Shown here: in pieces, positions 1 to 8,695 of the stretch
Position numbering within the stretch: the first letter of the stretch is position 1
Layout of the letters: each line of letters opens with the position of its first letter
Assembly (NCBI RefSeq): GCF_019391655.1
Contig: NZ_JAHXPQ010000007.1
Coordinates: 124,001 to 188,000, forward strand
DNA from: Mucilaginibacter rivuli
GTDB taxonomy: Bacteria; Bacteroidota; Bacteroidia; Sphingobacteriales; Sphingobacteriaceae
Direction of reading: 5' to 3'
Length of the DNA stretch: 64,000 bases
Notes under the pieces: model-generated
The model's input: the letters and a program-made list of their open reading frames with translations, nothing else
Database searches by the model: none
Told to the model about the DNA's origin: nothing
Made by a program: the position numbers and the translations under genes

Positions 1-1
1 C

Positions 2-17
2 GCTTAGAACTCTAAGC
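2..17. promoter_or_regulatory. Short perfect palindrome upstream of lysS
   Basis: GCTTAGA and TCTAAGC form a 7-bp inverted repeat separated by two bases, just upstream of the lysS -7 box. It could be an operator, or the end of a hairpin belonging to the gene left of the window. Only the symmetry is seen; a role is not shown. Confidence 0.25.
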
Positions 18-26
18 ATAAAATCC

Positions 27-34
27 TATTTTTG
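27..34 (+). promoter_or_regulatory. lysS promoter -7 box (TATTTTTG)
   Basis: TATTTTTG matches the Bacteroidota primary-sigma consensus TAnnTTTG. It sits 24 bases before the ATG at 59, which leaves a leader of about 20 bases. No convincing TTTG -33 element is visible in the few bases before it. Confidence 0.55.
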
Positions 35-58
35 CAGTCCGTTAAAAAGAGTTATCAT

Positions 59-1780
59 ATGAGTATTGGTTTATCCGAACAAGAGATATTTCGCCGCGAG
101 GCAATGCAGCAGCTACGTAATTTAGGTATCGATCCTTATCCTCCTGAAACATTCCCTGTGAATGTTACTGCAAAGGATATTGCCGAAAACTTTGAAGCTA
201 ACCAAAGCGCATACCAGGATGTAACCATAGCCGGCCGTATTATGAGCCGCCGTATTATGGGCAGCGCTTCGTTTGCCGAGATACAGGATGCAACAGGCCG
301 CGTGCAGCTGTACATTAAGCGCGATGATATATCTCCCGATGAGGATAAAACCCTATACAATACCGTATTTAAAAAGCTGTTGGATATTGGCGATTTTATT
401 GGTGTAAAAGGATATGTATTTATTACTCAAACAGGCGAGATATCTGTTCACGTAAAGGAATTGACGATCTTGTCAAAATCATTAAAACCGCTACCCGTTG
501 TTAAGCGCGACGAGGATGGTACCGTGCATGATGCCTTTACCGACCCGGAAATGCGTTACCGCCAGCGTTACGTGGATTTAACGGTTAACCCGGAGTTTAA
601 ACAGATATTCATCAACCGCTCAAAAATTATCCGCACCATGCAGGGCTATTTTGATAGCAATGGCTGGATGGAAGTAGAAACACCGATATTACAGGGCGTA
701 CACGGCGGTGCCGCTGCAAGGCCTTTCAATACCTTTCACAATACTCTGGATATGCCTTTGTTTTTGCGCATAGCCAACGAATTATATTTAAAAAGACTGA
801 TAGTAGCAGGCTTTGACGGCGTTTATGAGTTCGGTAAAATGTTCCGTAACGAGGGTATGGACCGCACCCACAACCCCGAGTTTACGTCGGTTGAGATATA
901 TGTGGCCTATAAAGATTATATCTGGATGATGGCTATGGTTGAGGAATGTTTGGAAAAAGTTGCCCGCGCTATTCATGGTTCGCCTTTGGTTAAATTTGGC
1001 GAGCATGAGATCAACTTTGCGGGTCCGTACGAAAAGCTTTCTATGTATGACAGTATCCTGAAATATACAGGTATCGATGTATCAGCAATGGACGAGGCCG
1101 GCTTGCGCGAGGTATGTAAGCAATTGAGCATACAGGTTGACCCAACTATGGGCAAAGGAAAACTGGTTGACGAAATATTCAGCGAGAAAGTTGAGCACCA
1201 CCTGATACAGCCAACATACATTACCGATTACCCTATCGAGATGACGCCGCTTGCCAAAAAGCACCGCAGCAAACCCGGTTTGGTAGAGCGTTTTGAGCTG
1301 TTTGTAATGGGTAAAGAAATTGCCAACGCCTATACCGAGCTAAACGACCCTATCGATCAGCGCGGCCGTTTGGAAGAGCAATTGATATTAGCCGGCCGTG
1401 GCGATGAAGAAGCTATGGCGATGGACGAAGACTTTCTTCGCGCACTGGAATACGGTATGCCGCCAACATCGGGCCTTGGTATCGGTATCGACCGCCTGGT
1501 GATGCTGATGACAGGGCAGACCACCATACAGGAAGTACTCTTCTTCCCGCAAATGCGCCCCGAAAAGAAAGCCAAAGTGGTAACCATTGAAGACTTTACA
1601 AATATCGGCATCCCGGCCGAATGGGTGCCTGTGCTTAACAAAATGGGCTTCAATACCATTGAGGAATTAAAAGCGGGCAACCCCAACAAAGTATTTAACG
1701 ACCTTGGCGGGATGCGCAAAAAATTAAAGCTTGATATTGCCATGCCTGCAAAGGATGAGGTGATGGCATGGTTCGTGTAA
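59..1780 (+). CDS. lysS: Lysyl-tRNA synthetase (class II)
   Basis: This cytosolic enzyme charges tRNA-Lys with lysine using ATP. The 573-residue protein has an N-terminal OB-fold anticodon-binding region (about residues 50-150). The class II core follows, with motif 2 ([14 protein letters not shown]) and motif 3 ([12 protein letters not shown]). The ATG at 59 is preferred over the in-frame TTG at 32, because that TTG lies inside the -7 promoter box. After the conserved MRP that normally ends LysS, the protein continues for about 72 residues. This tail contains a helix-hairpin-helix-like stretch ([16 protein letters not shown], then [10 protein letters not shown]), so the core matches the usual length of about 505 residues and the tail is extra. 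A folded RNA-like element follows the stop codon. Confidence 0.97.
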   Translation: MSIGLSEQEIFRREAMQQLRNLGIDPYPPETFPVNVTAKDIAENFEANQSAYQDVTIAGRIMSRRIMGSASFAEIQDATGRVQLYIKRDDISPDEDKTLYNTVFKKLLDIGDFIGVKGYVFITQTGEISVHVKELTILSKSLKPLPVVKRDEDGTVHDAFTDPEMRYRQRYVDLTVNPEFKQIFINRSKIIRTMQGYFDSNGWMEVETPILQGVHGGAAARPFNTFHNTLDMPLFLRIANELYLKRLIVAGFDGVYEFGKMFRNEGMDRTHNPEFTSVEIYVAYKDYIWMMAMVEECLEKVARAIHGSPLVKFGEHEINFAGPYEKLSMYDSILKYTGIDVSAMDEAGLREVCKQLSIQVDPTMGKGKLVDEIFSEKVEHHLIQPTYITDYPIEMTPLAKKHRSKPGLVERFELFVMGKEIANAYTELNDPIDQRGRLEEQLILAGRGDEEAMAMDEDFLRALEYGMPPTSGLGIGIDRLVMLMTGQTTIQEVLFFPQMRPEKKAKVVTIEDFTNIGIPAEWVPVLNKMGFNTIEELKAGNPNKVFNDLGGMRKKLKLDIAMPAKDEVMAWFV

Positions 1781-1787
1781 ATAAAGC

Positions 1788-1883
1788 AAAGCCCGCGTTA
1801 GGGATAGAAGCGGAAAGCCCGGAGTCCGCTTCTATCAGCGGCGAGGACTTGTAGCGTATAGCCCGGGCCGCAGGCAACGCCCC
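1788..1883 (+). ncRNA. Candidate structured RNA element downstream of lysS
   Basis: A GC-rich block in an otherwise AT-rich gap starts with AAAGCCCGCGTTAGGG and ends with GGCAACGCCCC. It contains a perfect 11-bp hairpin (ATAGAAGCGGA at 1804-1814 with TCCGCTTCTAT at 1825-1835, ten-base loop). GCGTT near the 5' end can pair with AACGC near the 3' end. GCCCG recurs at 1791 and 1861, flanking GGACTTGTAGCG. From memory it resembles recurrent Bacteroidota intergenic structured elements, possibly the Flavo-1 type, but this is unverified. It has no terminal U-run and no good ORF. Confidence 0.5.
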
Positions 1884-2013
1884 AAAAGAAGTTACAATTG
1901 AACCTCTTTTTCTACCCCTTCTTATTTTATATTTTAAAAGGACCCCCTCAACTATTTCCCAACATCCGTTGATACTTTACAAAAACTTAATCGAAAGTTA
2001 AGATTTTCAAAAC

Positions 2014-2042
2014 TTTGGCACGAAATTGATTGTATACTTTTA
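2014..2042 (+). promoter_or_regulatory. Promoter for the 72-residue ORF at 2055
   Basis: A TTTG -33 element (2014-2017) is separated by 17 bases from TACTTTTA (2035-2042). The latter differs from TAnnTTTG only at the last base. It lies 12 bases before the ATG. Confidence 0.45.
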
Positions 2043-2054
2043 TAATCCATAGAA

Positions 2055-2273
2055 ATGCAAAGCGTTATGATAAACACCAGCCTGGAAATAACCGAAAACG
2101 AATACCTGATTAAACTTAACCGTAGTAAGTTTAACCTGTCATTTATCCGCAGCCTGCTAAAAATTGTAGAGGTTTCTGATCAGTCGGAAAACGATGCCAT
2201 TTACGACCGTGATTTTGGCGATGACTTGCAGGCATCAAAATCTGATTACTACAGCCACCTTGATGAAAAGTAA
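2055..2273 (+). CDS. Small hypothetical protein (72 aa)
   Basis: I do not recognise the family. The protein is small and acidic at its C-terminus (YDRDFGDDLQ). Its N-terminal half (about residues 8-40) looks like a beta-strand-helix unit: ITENEYLIKLNRSKF followed by an amphipathic helix through LLKIVEV. That layout is common in small antitoxin-like or DNA-associated Bacteroidota proteins, but no toxin partner lies next to it. An alternative ATG is at codon 5. A plausible TTTG/TAnnTTTG promoter lies just upstream, which supports it being a real gene. It stands alone: the next gene is convergent on the minus strand. Confidence 0.6.
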   Translation: MQSVMINTSLEITENEYLIKLNRSKFNLSFIRSLLKIVEVSDQSENDAIYDRDFGDDLQASKSDYYSHLDEK

Positions 2274-2312
2274 GCGTTTGCACGCTCCGTCTATCATCAA
2301 GATAAATTGCCT

Positions 2313-2867
2313 TTAAAACTGTTGGCGGTAACCACCGCGTACAACCTGTTGTTTATCCATTTGGCCCATCTGCGCTTTCATCATTTTTATCTGTTCGGCC
2401 AATAATTTATTTGTATCCGCTTTAGTAGCTTCTTTTAAATACTGTTCAGCTTCGCGTTTATTGCGTTTTGCCATCGATATCCCGGCAAGGCTTAATTTAG
2501 CCAGGGCGGTATTGTGCGACATTTTCATGCCTAAAGACAGTGCCTTCTTAAAATACTTTTCGGATTTTAACGGCGCTGTGCGCGACTCGATCAAGCCCAT
2601 TAACAGGTTGTAATAACCATGCTGGGTTCTGTGCAGTTCTTTTTCGTAATCGTTTATTTTTAACAGCGCAGCCTGTGCCTGGTCCATTTTTTCTTTACGC
2701 ATATGGTATTGCGCAAGCAACATATTCTCGTTTAAAAAATAAGTAAGTAACACCAGCGCGCCAATAACAAATACCAGCACACCCCACCACCAAAAGCCAA
2801 AAACACATAGTGCCACAGCAGCACCAAAAACTATACAAGAAGTAACTAACCTGATTATATTCGACAT
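2313..2867 (-). CDS. Membrane-anchored TPR-like protein (184 aa)
   Basis: The N-terminus holds two closely spaced membrane segments (about residues 4-22 and 24-45, rich in W, V and L). A soluble alpha-helical part of about 135 residues follows with TPR-like helix pairs, for example KMDQAQAALLKINDYEKEL and SEKYFKKALSLGMK. A Gln/Arg-rich tail ends the protein. TPR domains mediate protein-protein contacts, so a scaffolding role at the inner membrane facing the cytosol is likely, but the partner is unknown. The ATG at 2867 is chosen over an upstream in-frame start because it lies directly before the hydrophobic segment. It is divergent from ung. Confidence 0.75.
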   Translation of the reverse strand: MSNIIRLVTSCIVFGAAVALCVFGFWWWGVLVFVIGALVLLTYFLNENMLLAQYHMRKEKMDQAQAALLKINDYEKELHRTQHGYYNLLMGLIESRTAPLKSEKYFKKALSLGMKMSHNTALAKLSLAGISMAKRNKREAEQYLKEATKADTNKLLAEQIKMMKAQMGQMDKQQVVRGGYRQQF

Positions 2868-2940
2868 AATTTTTTGTTCGTTTAAAAACAGTGCAAATAT
2901 CCGTTTATTTGTATTGTTAACCAATAGCTGTTTTACATTT

Positions 2941-3618
2941 ATGTCGATTGATTTGGAGGCCTCATGGCTGCATGTTTTAAAGGGCGAGTTTGAGAAGGAT
3001 TACATGGTAAAACTCAAAGCTTTTTTAAAACACGAAAAGGAAGCAGGCTATAAAATATACCCTAAGGGTAGCGATATTTTCAATGCCTTTAACCAAACAC
3101 CTTTTGATGAAGTTAAGGTAGTTATTTTAGGGCAAGACCCATATCATGGCGCAGGCCAGGCACACGGCCTTTCGTTTTCGGTTCAACGCGGTGTGCGCAT
3201 ACCGCCATCATTACAAAATATTTATAAAGAGCTGGTAACCGATATACCGGGCTTTGTTACCCCAAACCATGGCGACCTTACCGAATGGGCAAAACAAGGA
3301 GTACTATTGCTTAATGCGACGTTAACAGTACGCGAGGGCGAGGCCAACGTACATCAAAACTCGGGCTGGGGAACTTTTACTGATAAGGTAATACAGGAAA
3401 TATCCGATAAAAGAGATGGTGTTGTATTTATACTATGGGGCAGCTTTGCCAAAAGTAAAGCTAAATTTATAGATGCCAATAAGCATACTATACTATCGGG
3501 TGTGCACCCATCACCATTATCTGCACATGGGGGCTTCTTTGGCAGCAAGCCATTTTCAAAAACGAACGAGATATTAGCGCGCGAAGGCAAACAACCCATC
3601 GACTGGCAAATTCATTAA
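2941..3618 (+). CDS. ung: Uracil-DNA glycosylase, family 1
   Basis: The enzyme removes uracil from DNA, starting base-excision repair in the cytosol. The 225-residue protein is the usual UDG length. The water-activating loop GQDPYHG is at residues 64-70 (catalytic D66), the uracil-binding LLLNATLTV strand is near 122-130, and the DNA-intercalation loop HPSPLSA is at 189-195. The ATG at 2941 is taken because homologues start close to it and the upstream extension is unconserved in type. Its TAA overlaps by four bases with the stop of the convergent gene at 3615-3917. Confidence 0.97.
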   Translation: MSIDLEASWLHVLKGEFEKDYMVKLKAFLKHEKEAGYKIYPKGSDIFNAFNQTPFDEVKVVILGQDPYHGAGQAHGLSFSVQRGVRIPPSLQNIYKELVTDIPGFVTPNHGDLTEWAKQGVLLLNATLTVREGEANVHQNSGWGTFTDKVIQEISDKRDGVVFILWGSFAKSKAKFIDANKHTILSGVHPSPLSAHGGFFGSKPFSKTNEILAREGKQPIDWQIH

Positions 3619-3917
3619 CTAATGCCGGGTAAAGTAGAGTGGATAATGGCTTCGCCAAAGCCAAGGTAAACACAGTAGCGTGCTATCATATCCAATACTA
3701 ATAGGTTTTTATGCTTTTTGTATCCTTCAGTTTCAAAAGCGAGTAACATATCGCTGCCCCCTGCCGATACATAATAATGCAGTTCACCCTTTTTGGGCTT
3801 AAAACTTGCTTTAACCAAATCTACCACACCTATTTTGAGTTTACTTTCTGTATCGTGTATCGTTTGCTTTTTTGAAGCACCACTTTCTGATATAGATATT
3901 AAATAATTCGAGTTCAT
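3615..3917 (-). CDS. Hypothetical protein (100 aa)
   Basis: I do not recognise the family. The protein has a Lys-rich N-terminal half (ISESGASKKQ, KASFKPKKGELHYYV) followed by a hydrophobic, mostly strand/helix segment (MLLAFETEGYKKHKNLLVLDMIARYCVYLGFGEAII). It has no signal peptide, so it is probably a small cytosolic single-domain protein. The ATG at 3917 is chosen, nine codons inside the longest frame. The stop codon overlaps that of ung tail-to-tail over four bases. Confidence 0.6.
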   Translation of the reverse strand: MNSNYLISISESGASKKQTIHDTESKLKIGVVDLVKASFKPKKGELHYYVSAGGSDMLLAFETEGYKKHKNLLVLDMIARYCVYLGFGEAIIHSTLPGIS

Positions 3918-4049
3918 AGTAGTTGGTTTAGTAACAAACAGCAATTATTAAACCAATGCAATATTATAGGTAGCTTGCTGTATGATTTGCTTGCTTAATT
4001 AACTTTTACTAAAATATACCAGCCATATTTAACCTTTATGCACATAAGC

Positions 4050-4121
4050 CCGGCAGCTTTGGCTGTCCGGATGCTGAGAACGTATCAAAGTATAATTAAT
4101 ATGTAGTATATCTGCTACATA
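4050..4121. other. Two small hairpins between the XRE gene and the 100-aa gene
   Basis: CCGGCAGC with GCTG(T)CCGG forms a hairpin at 4050-4070. TATGTAG with CTACATA (loop of eight bases) forms an inverted repeat at 4100-4121. They lie just 3' of the minus-strand XRE gene and upstream of the minus-strand 100-residue gene. They could be a weak terminator or an operator. No U-run is present. Confidence 0.25.
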
Positions 4122-4135
4122 CATTTTGAGTGTTG

Positions 4136-4483
4136 TTAAACCAGCACGCTGTGCTTTTTTCTAAGCTCTTCATAAAGCACAATAACTTTTCGTTGCAGTG
4201 CATTTATTTCTTCTTCCCTTTCGGCGATCTTTTTCTTCACCGCGTCGATCAGTAATTGTTGGGGCTCTTCATTTTGCTCTTCTTCTTCGTCCGACAGGAG
4301 TCTTGTTACAGGTACGCCGAATACATTTGCAATTTGCTCAATACGCGATAAGTTAACATCGGTAATACCGGTTTCAATTTTAGAGAAAGCCGGGATAGAT
4401 ATACCTAAGCGGTTTGCAATATCTTCCTGGCTCCAGTTGTGCTGGTGCCTTAGCATACGGATGTTTGTCGCCAAAATTTTCAT
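4136..4483 (-). CDS. XRE-family HTH regulator with coiled-coil tail
   Basis: This is a DNA-binding transcriptional regulator of 115 residues. The Cro/C1-type helix-turn-helix covers about residues 3-60; WSQEDIANRLGIS and PAFSKIETGITDVNLSRIEQIA are the HTH core and the scaffold helix. A very acidic linker (SDEEEEQNEE) leads to a C-terminal coiled coil (about 78-112, AVKKKIAEREEEINALQRKV) that probably makes it a dimer. The ATG at 4483 fits the domain start. No neighbouring toxin or phage gene gives a target; two small palindromes lie just 3' of it. This architecture is common in Sphingobacteriaceae. Confidence 0.85.
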   Translation of the reverse strand: MKILATNIRMLRHQHNWSQEDIANRLGISIPAFSKIETGITDVNLSRIEQIANVFGVPVTRLLSDEEEEQNEEPQQLLIDAVKKKIAEREEEINALQRKVIVLYEELRKKHSVLV

Positions 4484-4610
4484 TTCTTTCTGTTGTTTTT
4501 CAAGGATGTAGGGTAGATGTTCAATAATAATACAAGCAATAACGCATTGCATTACAAATTTGTACGAAAGTAATATCCAAAAAGTTACAATGCTTACTTT
4601 TTAGTAAATA

Positions 4611-4650
4611 AAAATGTCATTTCGATCCGTTTGCGGGAAAGAAATGACAT
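4611..4650 (-). terminator. Terminator of the NupG-type transporter gene
   Basis: ATGTCATTTC (4614-4623) and GAAATGACAT (4641-4650) form a perfect 10-bp stem with a 17-base loop. Read on the minus strand the hairpin is followed by a run TTTTTATTT. It lies 32 bases past the transporter stop codon. Confidence 0.65.
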
Positions 4651-4681
4651 GATAGGGGAAAGGTGTGTCAGAAAAAAAACT

Positions 4682-5971
4682 TTATACAGCCGGGTCGGTG
4701 CTGCCCGCTCCGTGCAGATCTGCTAAGCTGGTGTTTTGCATAGTAGTATCCTTGTACCTGAAAACAAGAGGGAATATAACAGCAATTACCAAGGCGTATC
4801 CTGCAAAAGAAAGCCAGATGCCGTGCCAGTTTTTGCTCTGATCGGCATAGGTAAAGAAATGCTGTATCACGGCACCACTGATAATGCTGCCGAAAAATGC
4901 ACCGAAGCCATTTACCATCATCATGAACATACCTTGCGCACTGCCGCGTATTTCGGCAGGAGCCAGAGTTTCCACGAATAGCGAGCCTGAAATATTAAAG
5001 AAATCGAAAGCCATACCATATACAATGCATGACAGGATGATCATCCATAAACCGCTATCAGGATCAGCGAAAGCGAATAAACCAAACCTTAACACCCAGG
5101 CCAGCATACTGATGAGCATAACGTATTTTATACCGAATTTACGTAAGAAGAACGGTATGGCTAAAATGAACAGCGTTTCGGATACCTGTGATATGGACAT
5201 AATGATGGCAGGATATTTTACGGCCAGCAGGTCTTTATAAGCAGCAACGTTTTTAAAATCGTGAATGTAAGTATCGCCATAAGCATTTGTTAATTGCAAT
5301 GCTGCGCCCAATAACATCGAGAATGCGAAGAATATGGCAAATTTTGGCATTTTGAACAATTCGAATGCGTTTAGACCGAGCTTTGCCTTGAGTGATGTTT
5401 CGGTCTTTTTGTTTAACAACGGCGGGCATTTTGGTAGAGTGAACGAATAGATACCCAACGCTAATGATACTGCCGATGCGATATAAAACTGGTTTGCCGA
5501 AGTTTCGTTATGCGTTAAGCTTACCACCCACAGTGCGGCAATAAAGCCTATTGTTCCCCAGATGCGGATAGGTGGATAGTCTTTTACTACATCTTTACCT
5601 GTGGCTTTTAAAGCCGAGTAAGCTACGGTAATAGAAAGCGATAAAGTTGGCATATAGAATACCATGTTTAATAATATCACCCAAAAGAATGCCGTAGGAT
5701 TAGTTACCATTGGTATACTGAACAAAACCATAGCACCTAAAATGTGCATAATGCCATAAAGTTTTTCGGCATTAATAAGTTTGTCGGATATGATACCGGT
5801 AATGGCAGGCATAAATATGGCCGAGATACCCATAGTGGAAAAGATAGCCCCGAACTGCGCGCCAGACCAGCCTTTATTTTGGAACCAGTAAGCACCTATG
5901 GTAATGAGCCATGCCCCCCAGATAAAAAATTGCATAAAATTCATCAGTATTAAGCGGAACTTAATATTCAT
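4682..5971 (-). CDS. Nucleoside:H+ symporter-type MFS transporter (NupG-like)
   Basis: This inner-membrane protein of 429 residues has about twelve hydrophobic segments. It begins MNIKFRLILMNFMQFFIWGAW, the characteristic start of the NHS (NupG/XapB) family, and continues with a TIGAYWF segment. E. coli NupG is about 418 residues, so it is full length. It probably imports nucleosides with protons; the exact substrate is not readable. No nucleoside hydrolase or phosphorylase lies beside it. A terminator follows, so it forms its own transcription unit, separated by 244 bases from the upstream DUF151 gene. Confidence 0.85.
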   Translation of the reverse strand: MNIKFRLILMNFMQFFIWGAWLITIGAYWFQNKGWSGAQFGAIFSTMGISAIFMPAITGIISDKLINAEKLYGIMHILGAMVLFSIPMVTNPTAFFWVILLNMVFYMPTLSLSITVAYSALKATGKDVVKDYPPIRIWGTIGFIAALWVVSLTHNETSANQFYIASAVSLALGIYSFTLPKCPPLLNKKTETSLKAKLGLNAFELFKMPKFAIFFAFSMLLGAALQLTNAYGDTYIHDFKNVAAYKDLLAVKYPAIIMSISQVSETLFILAIPFFLRKFGIKYVMLISMLAWVLRFGLFAFADPDSGLWMIILSCIVYGMAFDFFNISGSLFVETLAPAEIRGSAQGMFMMMVNGFGAFFGSIISGAVIQHFFTYADQSKNWHGIWLSFAGYALVIAVIFPLVFRYKDTTMQNTSLADLHGAGSTDPAV

Positions 5972-6215
5972 ACAGCAGCAGGTTTTATATTATGTTAGAT
6001 AATTAAAAACGGAAAGTAAGGAAATAAAAGTAAAAAGCGAAAATTATGAGGCGATAATTTAAAAGCTATTAGGCGAGAAAAAATAAAATTTGCTTTTATT
6101 GGCGTATAAACAAACGATTATTGTTTGTTATGTTGAAAATTAAACACATTTTGAAATTGGCGAGTTGTGTCGGTAACATACATATTCCATCTTACCTCTT
6201 CCATATTACATCAAA

Positions 6216-6821
6216 TCAGGATGCCTTCCTCTTATTCAGTTCATCCCTTATTTTAGCAGCCTTCTCATAAGATTCTTCGGCCAATGCTTCAGATAGTTTT
6301 GATTTTAGCTCATCGGTACTTAAACCGCCGTAGCCACCACCTGTTGCGGCTGTAGTAACCGCATTCTCTTCGTTAGGCTCATTAATGTTTTCGAGGTAAA
6401 CAAAATCATTACCCTCAATAACTATCCCTGCCGATGACAGGATGAACTCGTAAGTAAATATAGGGCACTCAAACCTTACGGCCATGGCTATGGCATCACT
6501 GGTGCGGGCATCTATCTCCACTACTTTTTTGCCATCGCTGCAGATGAGCTTGGAGTAAAATATACCATCCACCAGGTTGTAAATAATGATCTCCTGTATG
6601 TTAATGCTGTAAGCTTGCGCGAAACTCTTGAACAGATCGTGCGTTAAGGGGCGGCTGGGTGTCATCTTCTCAATCTCGATGGCAATGGCTTGTGCCTCAA
6701 AGCTGCCTATAATAATAGGTAACCTGCGGCGGCCGCTAACTTCGCCTAATACCAACGCGTATGCACCCGACTGGGTTTGGCTGTATGACAAACCTACTAT
6801 GTCGAGCTTAATTTTTTTCAT
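6216..6821 (-). CDS. Bifunctional nuclease family protein (DUF151) with UVR motif
   Basis: The 201-residue protein has an N-terminal DUF151/BFN domain (about 1-135; LPIIIGSFEAQAIAIEIE and DARTSDAIAMAVRF are typical). After a Gly-rich linker it ends in a UVR-type helical hairpin (about 165-198, LAEESYEKAAKIRDELN) like that of UvrB/UvrC. Some plant and bacterial homologues have RNase/DNase activity. The UVR tail suggests contact with repair or protein-folding partners, but that is inference. The ATG at 6821 is preferred; GTG and ATG codons 4-5 codons upstream are alternatives. It follows etfA by 38 bases and may be cotranscribed with etfBA. Confidence 0.88.
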   Translation of the reverse strand: MKKIKLDIVGLSYSQTQSGAYALVLGEVSGRRRLPIIIGSFEAQAIAIEIEKMTPSRPLTHDLFKSFAQAYSINIQEIIIYNLVDGIFYSKLICSDGKKVVEIDARTSDAIAMAVRFECPIFTYEFILSSAGIVIEGNDFVYLENINEPNEENAVTTAATGGGYGGLSTDELKSKLSEALAEESYEKAAKIRDELNKRKAS

Positions 6822-6859
6822 GCTATTACCCATCACAACCTAATCGTCAGTCTTTTATA

Positions 6860-7831
6860 TTATGAAGCCTTTAATTGTTTAACAGCTTCAATTAGTTTTG
6901 GTACAACTTCAAACGCGTCGCCAACAATACCATAATCGGCAACTTTAAAGAACGGCGCTTCGGGATCCTTGTTTATCACTACAATAACCTTTGACGAACT
7001 GATACCCGCTAAGTGCTGTATAGCGCCCGAAATTCCTATCGCAATATACAAATTTGGACTGACAGCTATACCGGTTTGTCCAACGTGTTCGCTGTGTGGC
7101 CTCCAGCCCGCATCAGATACAGGTTTTGAGCATGCCGTTGCCGCACCTAACAGGTTGGCCAGCTCTTCAATCATACCCCAGTTTTCGGGGCCTTTTAAGC
7201 CACGCCCTGCTGATACAACCAGCTCAGCATCAGGTAATGATACCTTATCTGTAGCTTTTACTATTTCTTTGATGATGGTTTTAAAATCAGATTCTTTTAC
7301 TTCCGAATTGAAATCTTCAACAGTAGCTGTACCACCCGTTTCCACAACTTTATAGCTGTTTGGTGTTAATGAGATTACTTTATTTGCTGATGTCAGTTCA
7401 ACAGTCGCAAATGCTTTTCCCGAAAAGGCTGTCTTTTTTAATTTAAAAGCACTACCTGCTTCAGGCAAACTTACCGCGCCATCTGCCACACCGGCCTCCA
7501 ACTTAACACCTATCCGCGGGGCCAAACCTTTTCCCGAAAAGGAATTAGATAGCACAACAATATTTGCCCCCTCTTTTTTAGCAGCCTCGGCAATTACCGA
7601 CGCGTAGGCCTGGTTAATGAAGCTTTTTAGTTTATCGTTGCTTACATTAAGCACTTTAGCAGCTCCGTATTTACCTAAAGCGGCTAATTCGCCTGCAGCA
7701 ACATTGCCGATTGATATGGCAACAAGGTTGGTATTATTCTGATCAGCTATGGCCTTAGCGTAAGAAACCGCTTCGAAAATTGACTTCTTAAACTTGCCAT
7801 CGGCATTCTCCGCGTATATTAAAACTGACAT
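6860..7831 (-). CDS. etfA: Electron transfer flavoprotein alpha subunit
   Basis: ETF-alpha (FixB) of 323 residues forms a heterodimer with EtfB and carries electrons from acyl-CoA dehydrogenases to ETF-quinone oxidoreductase. The N-terminal domain spans about 1-190. The C-terminal FAD-binding domain shows the family signature: GRGLKGPENW, VGQTGIAVSPNLYIAIG, SGAIQHLAGI and VINKDPEAPFF. It lies 68 bases downstream of etfB, with a C-rich palindromic repeat between the two. The glutaryl-CoA-type dehydrogenase at 24.3-25.5 kb is a plausible electron donor. Confidence 0.96.
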   Translation of the reverse strand: MSVLIYAENADGKFKKSIFEAVSYAKAIADQNNTNLVAISIGNVAAGELAALGKYGAAKVLNVSNDKLKSFINQAYASVIAEAAKKEGANIVVLSNSFSGKGLAPRIGVKLEAGVADGAVSLPEAGSAFKLKKTAFSGKAFATVELTSANKVISLTPNSYKVVETGGTATVEDFNSEVKESDFKTIIKEIVKATDKVSLPDAELVVSAGRGLKGPENWGMIEELANLLGAATACSKPVSDAGWRPHSEHVGQTGIAVSPNLYIAIGISGAIQHLAGISSSKVIVVINKDPEAPFFKVADYGIVGDAFEVVPKLIEAVKQLKAS

Positions 7832-7875
7832 GTGTCGTAGTTATTAAGTTCTTGTGTTATAGTTAGTCGTTGTTG

Positions 7876-7900
7876 TTCCCCCTTTAGGGGGTTAGGGGGC
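7876..7900 (-). repeat. C-rich palindromic repeat, copy 1, 3' of etfB
   Basis: On the minus strand the stop TAG of etfB runs straight into CCCCCTAACCCCC and then TAAAGGGGGAA. CCCCC-TAAA-GGGGG forms a tight hairpin. The 25-base unit matches copies at 27588 and 43911 with one mismatch each, and a degenerate copy lies at 28375. All four follow the upstream gene's stop in the same orientation. Confidence 0.85.
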
Positions 7901-8637
7901 TAAAAAACCCTCGCCTCGTTATGTAACAAATCAATCAGTTTGGCGGCATCATCTGCCGGTACCAATTTAACCGCGCCACGTGGTGCAGGTGTTTCAAAGC
8001 TGATAATTTCTGATAATGTTTTTATCTCTTTCGGTTCGATGACGTTCAAAGGTTTGGTACGTGCCGACATGATGCCACGCATATTGGGTATCTTCCACTC
8101 GGCAACACCCTCTGCAGTACCCGCTACAAAAGGGAAGGGGATAGTAATTACTTCTTTACCGCCTTCAATCTCACGCTCCACTGTCGCGCTTGTACCATCA
8201 ATATCTAACTTTTTGATGATGGATACCGATGGGATATCTAAAAATTCACCAATCATACCCGCCACCTTAGCACCGTTATAGTCAATCGACTCGCGGCCGG
8301 TCAGTATAAGGTCAAATGCGTTTGCTTTGGCGTACTCCGCTATTTGGTAAGCTACAAAATAAGCGTCGTGCGGTTTTGCGTTTATCCTAACGGCATCGTC
8401 GGCGCCAATGGCCAAAGCTTTGCGGATGGTTGGTTCTGTATTAACTTCGCCAACATTAATAACGGTTACCGTACCTTTACCACCTTCGGCAAGTTCAACG
8501 GCACGTGCCAAAGCAATCTCATCGTAAGGATTTAATATAAACTGTACACCCGCAGTATTAAATTGGGTGTTGTTATCGGTAAAGGTTATTTTTGTGGTCG
8601 TATCGGGAACGTTACTTATGCAAACTAATATTTTCAT
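7900..8637 (-). CDS. etfB: Electron transfer flavoprotein beta subunit
   Basis: ETF-beta (FixA) of 245 residues is the AMP-binding partner of EtfA. The start MKILVCISNVPDTTTKI is typical, as are NPYDEIALARAVEL, the ADDAVRI segment and the recognition-loop region DYNGAKVAGMIGEFL. It is the first gene of etfB-etfA. A TAATTTTG -7 box lies 22 bases before its ATG, and its promoter region is shared with the divergent TPR gene. Its stop codon forms the first bases of the C-rich palindromic repeat. Confidence 0.96.
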   Translation of the reverse strand: MKILVCISNVPDTTTKITFTDNNTQFNTAGVQFILNPYDEIALARAVELAEGGKGTVTVINVGEVNTEPTIRKALAIGADDAVRINAKPHDAYFVAYQIAEYAKANAFDLILTGRESIDYNGAKVAGMIGEFLDIPSVSIIKKLDIDGTSATVEREIEGGKEVITIPFPFVAGTAEGVAEWKIPNMRGIMSARTKPLNVIEPKEIKTLSEIISFETPAPRGAVKLVPADDAAKLIDLLHNEARVF

Positions 8638-8658
8638 CAGTTATGAAATTGGTTTGTA

Positions 8659-8666
8659 CAAAATTA
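8659..8666 (-). promoter_or_regulatory. etfB promoter -7 box (TAATTTTG)
   Basis: The minus-strand TAATTTTG fits TAnnTTTG exactly and lies 21 bases before the etfB ATG. No TTTG is found at the usual 17-19-base spacing. Confidence 0.5.
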
Positions 8667-8695
8667 ATTAAAAATACAGCGTATAAAAACACAAA

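Noticed and set aside
4136..4483. XRE regulator plus small neighbours as a toxin-antitoxin or phage remnant
   Set aside because: No toxin-like, integrase or phage gene is adjacent, and base composition matches the surroundings.
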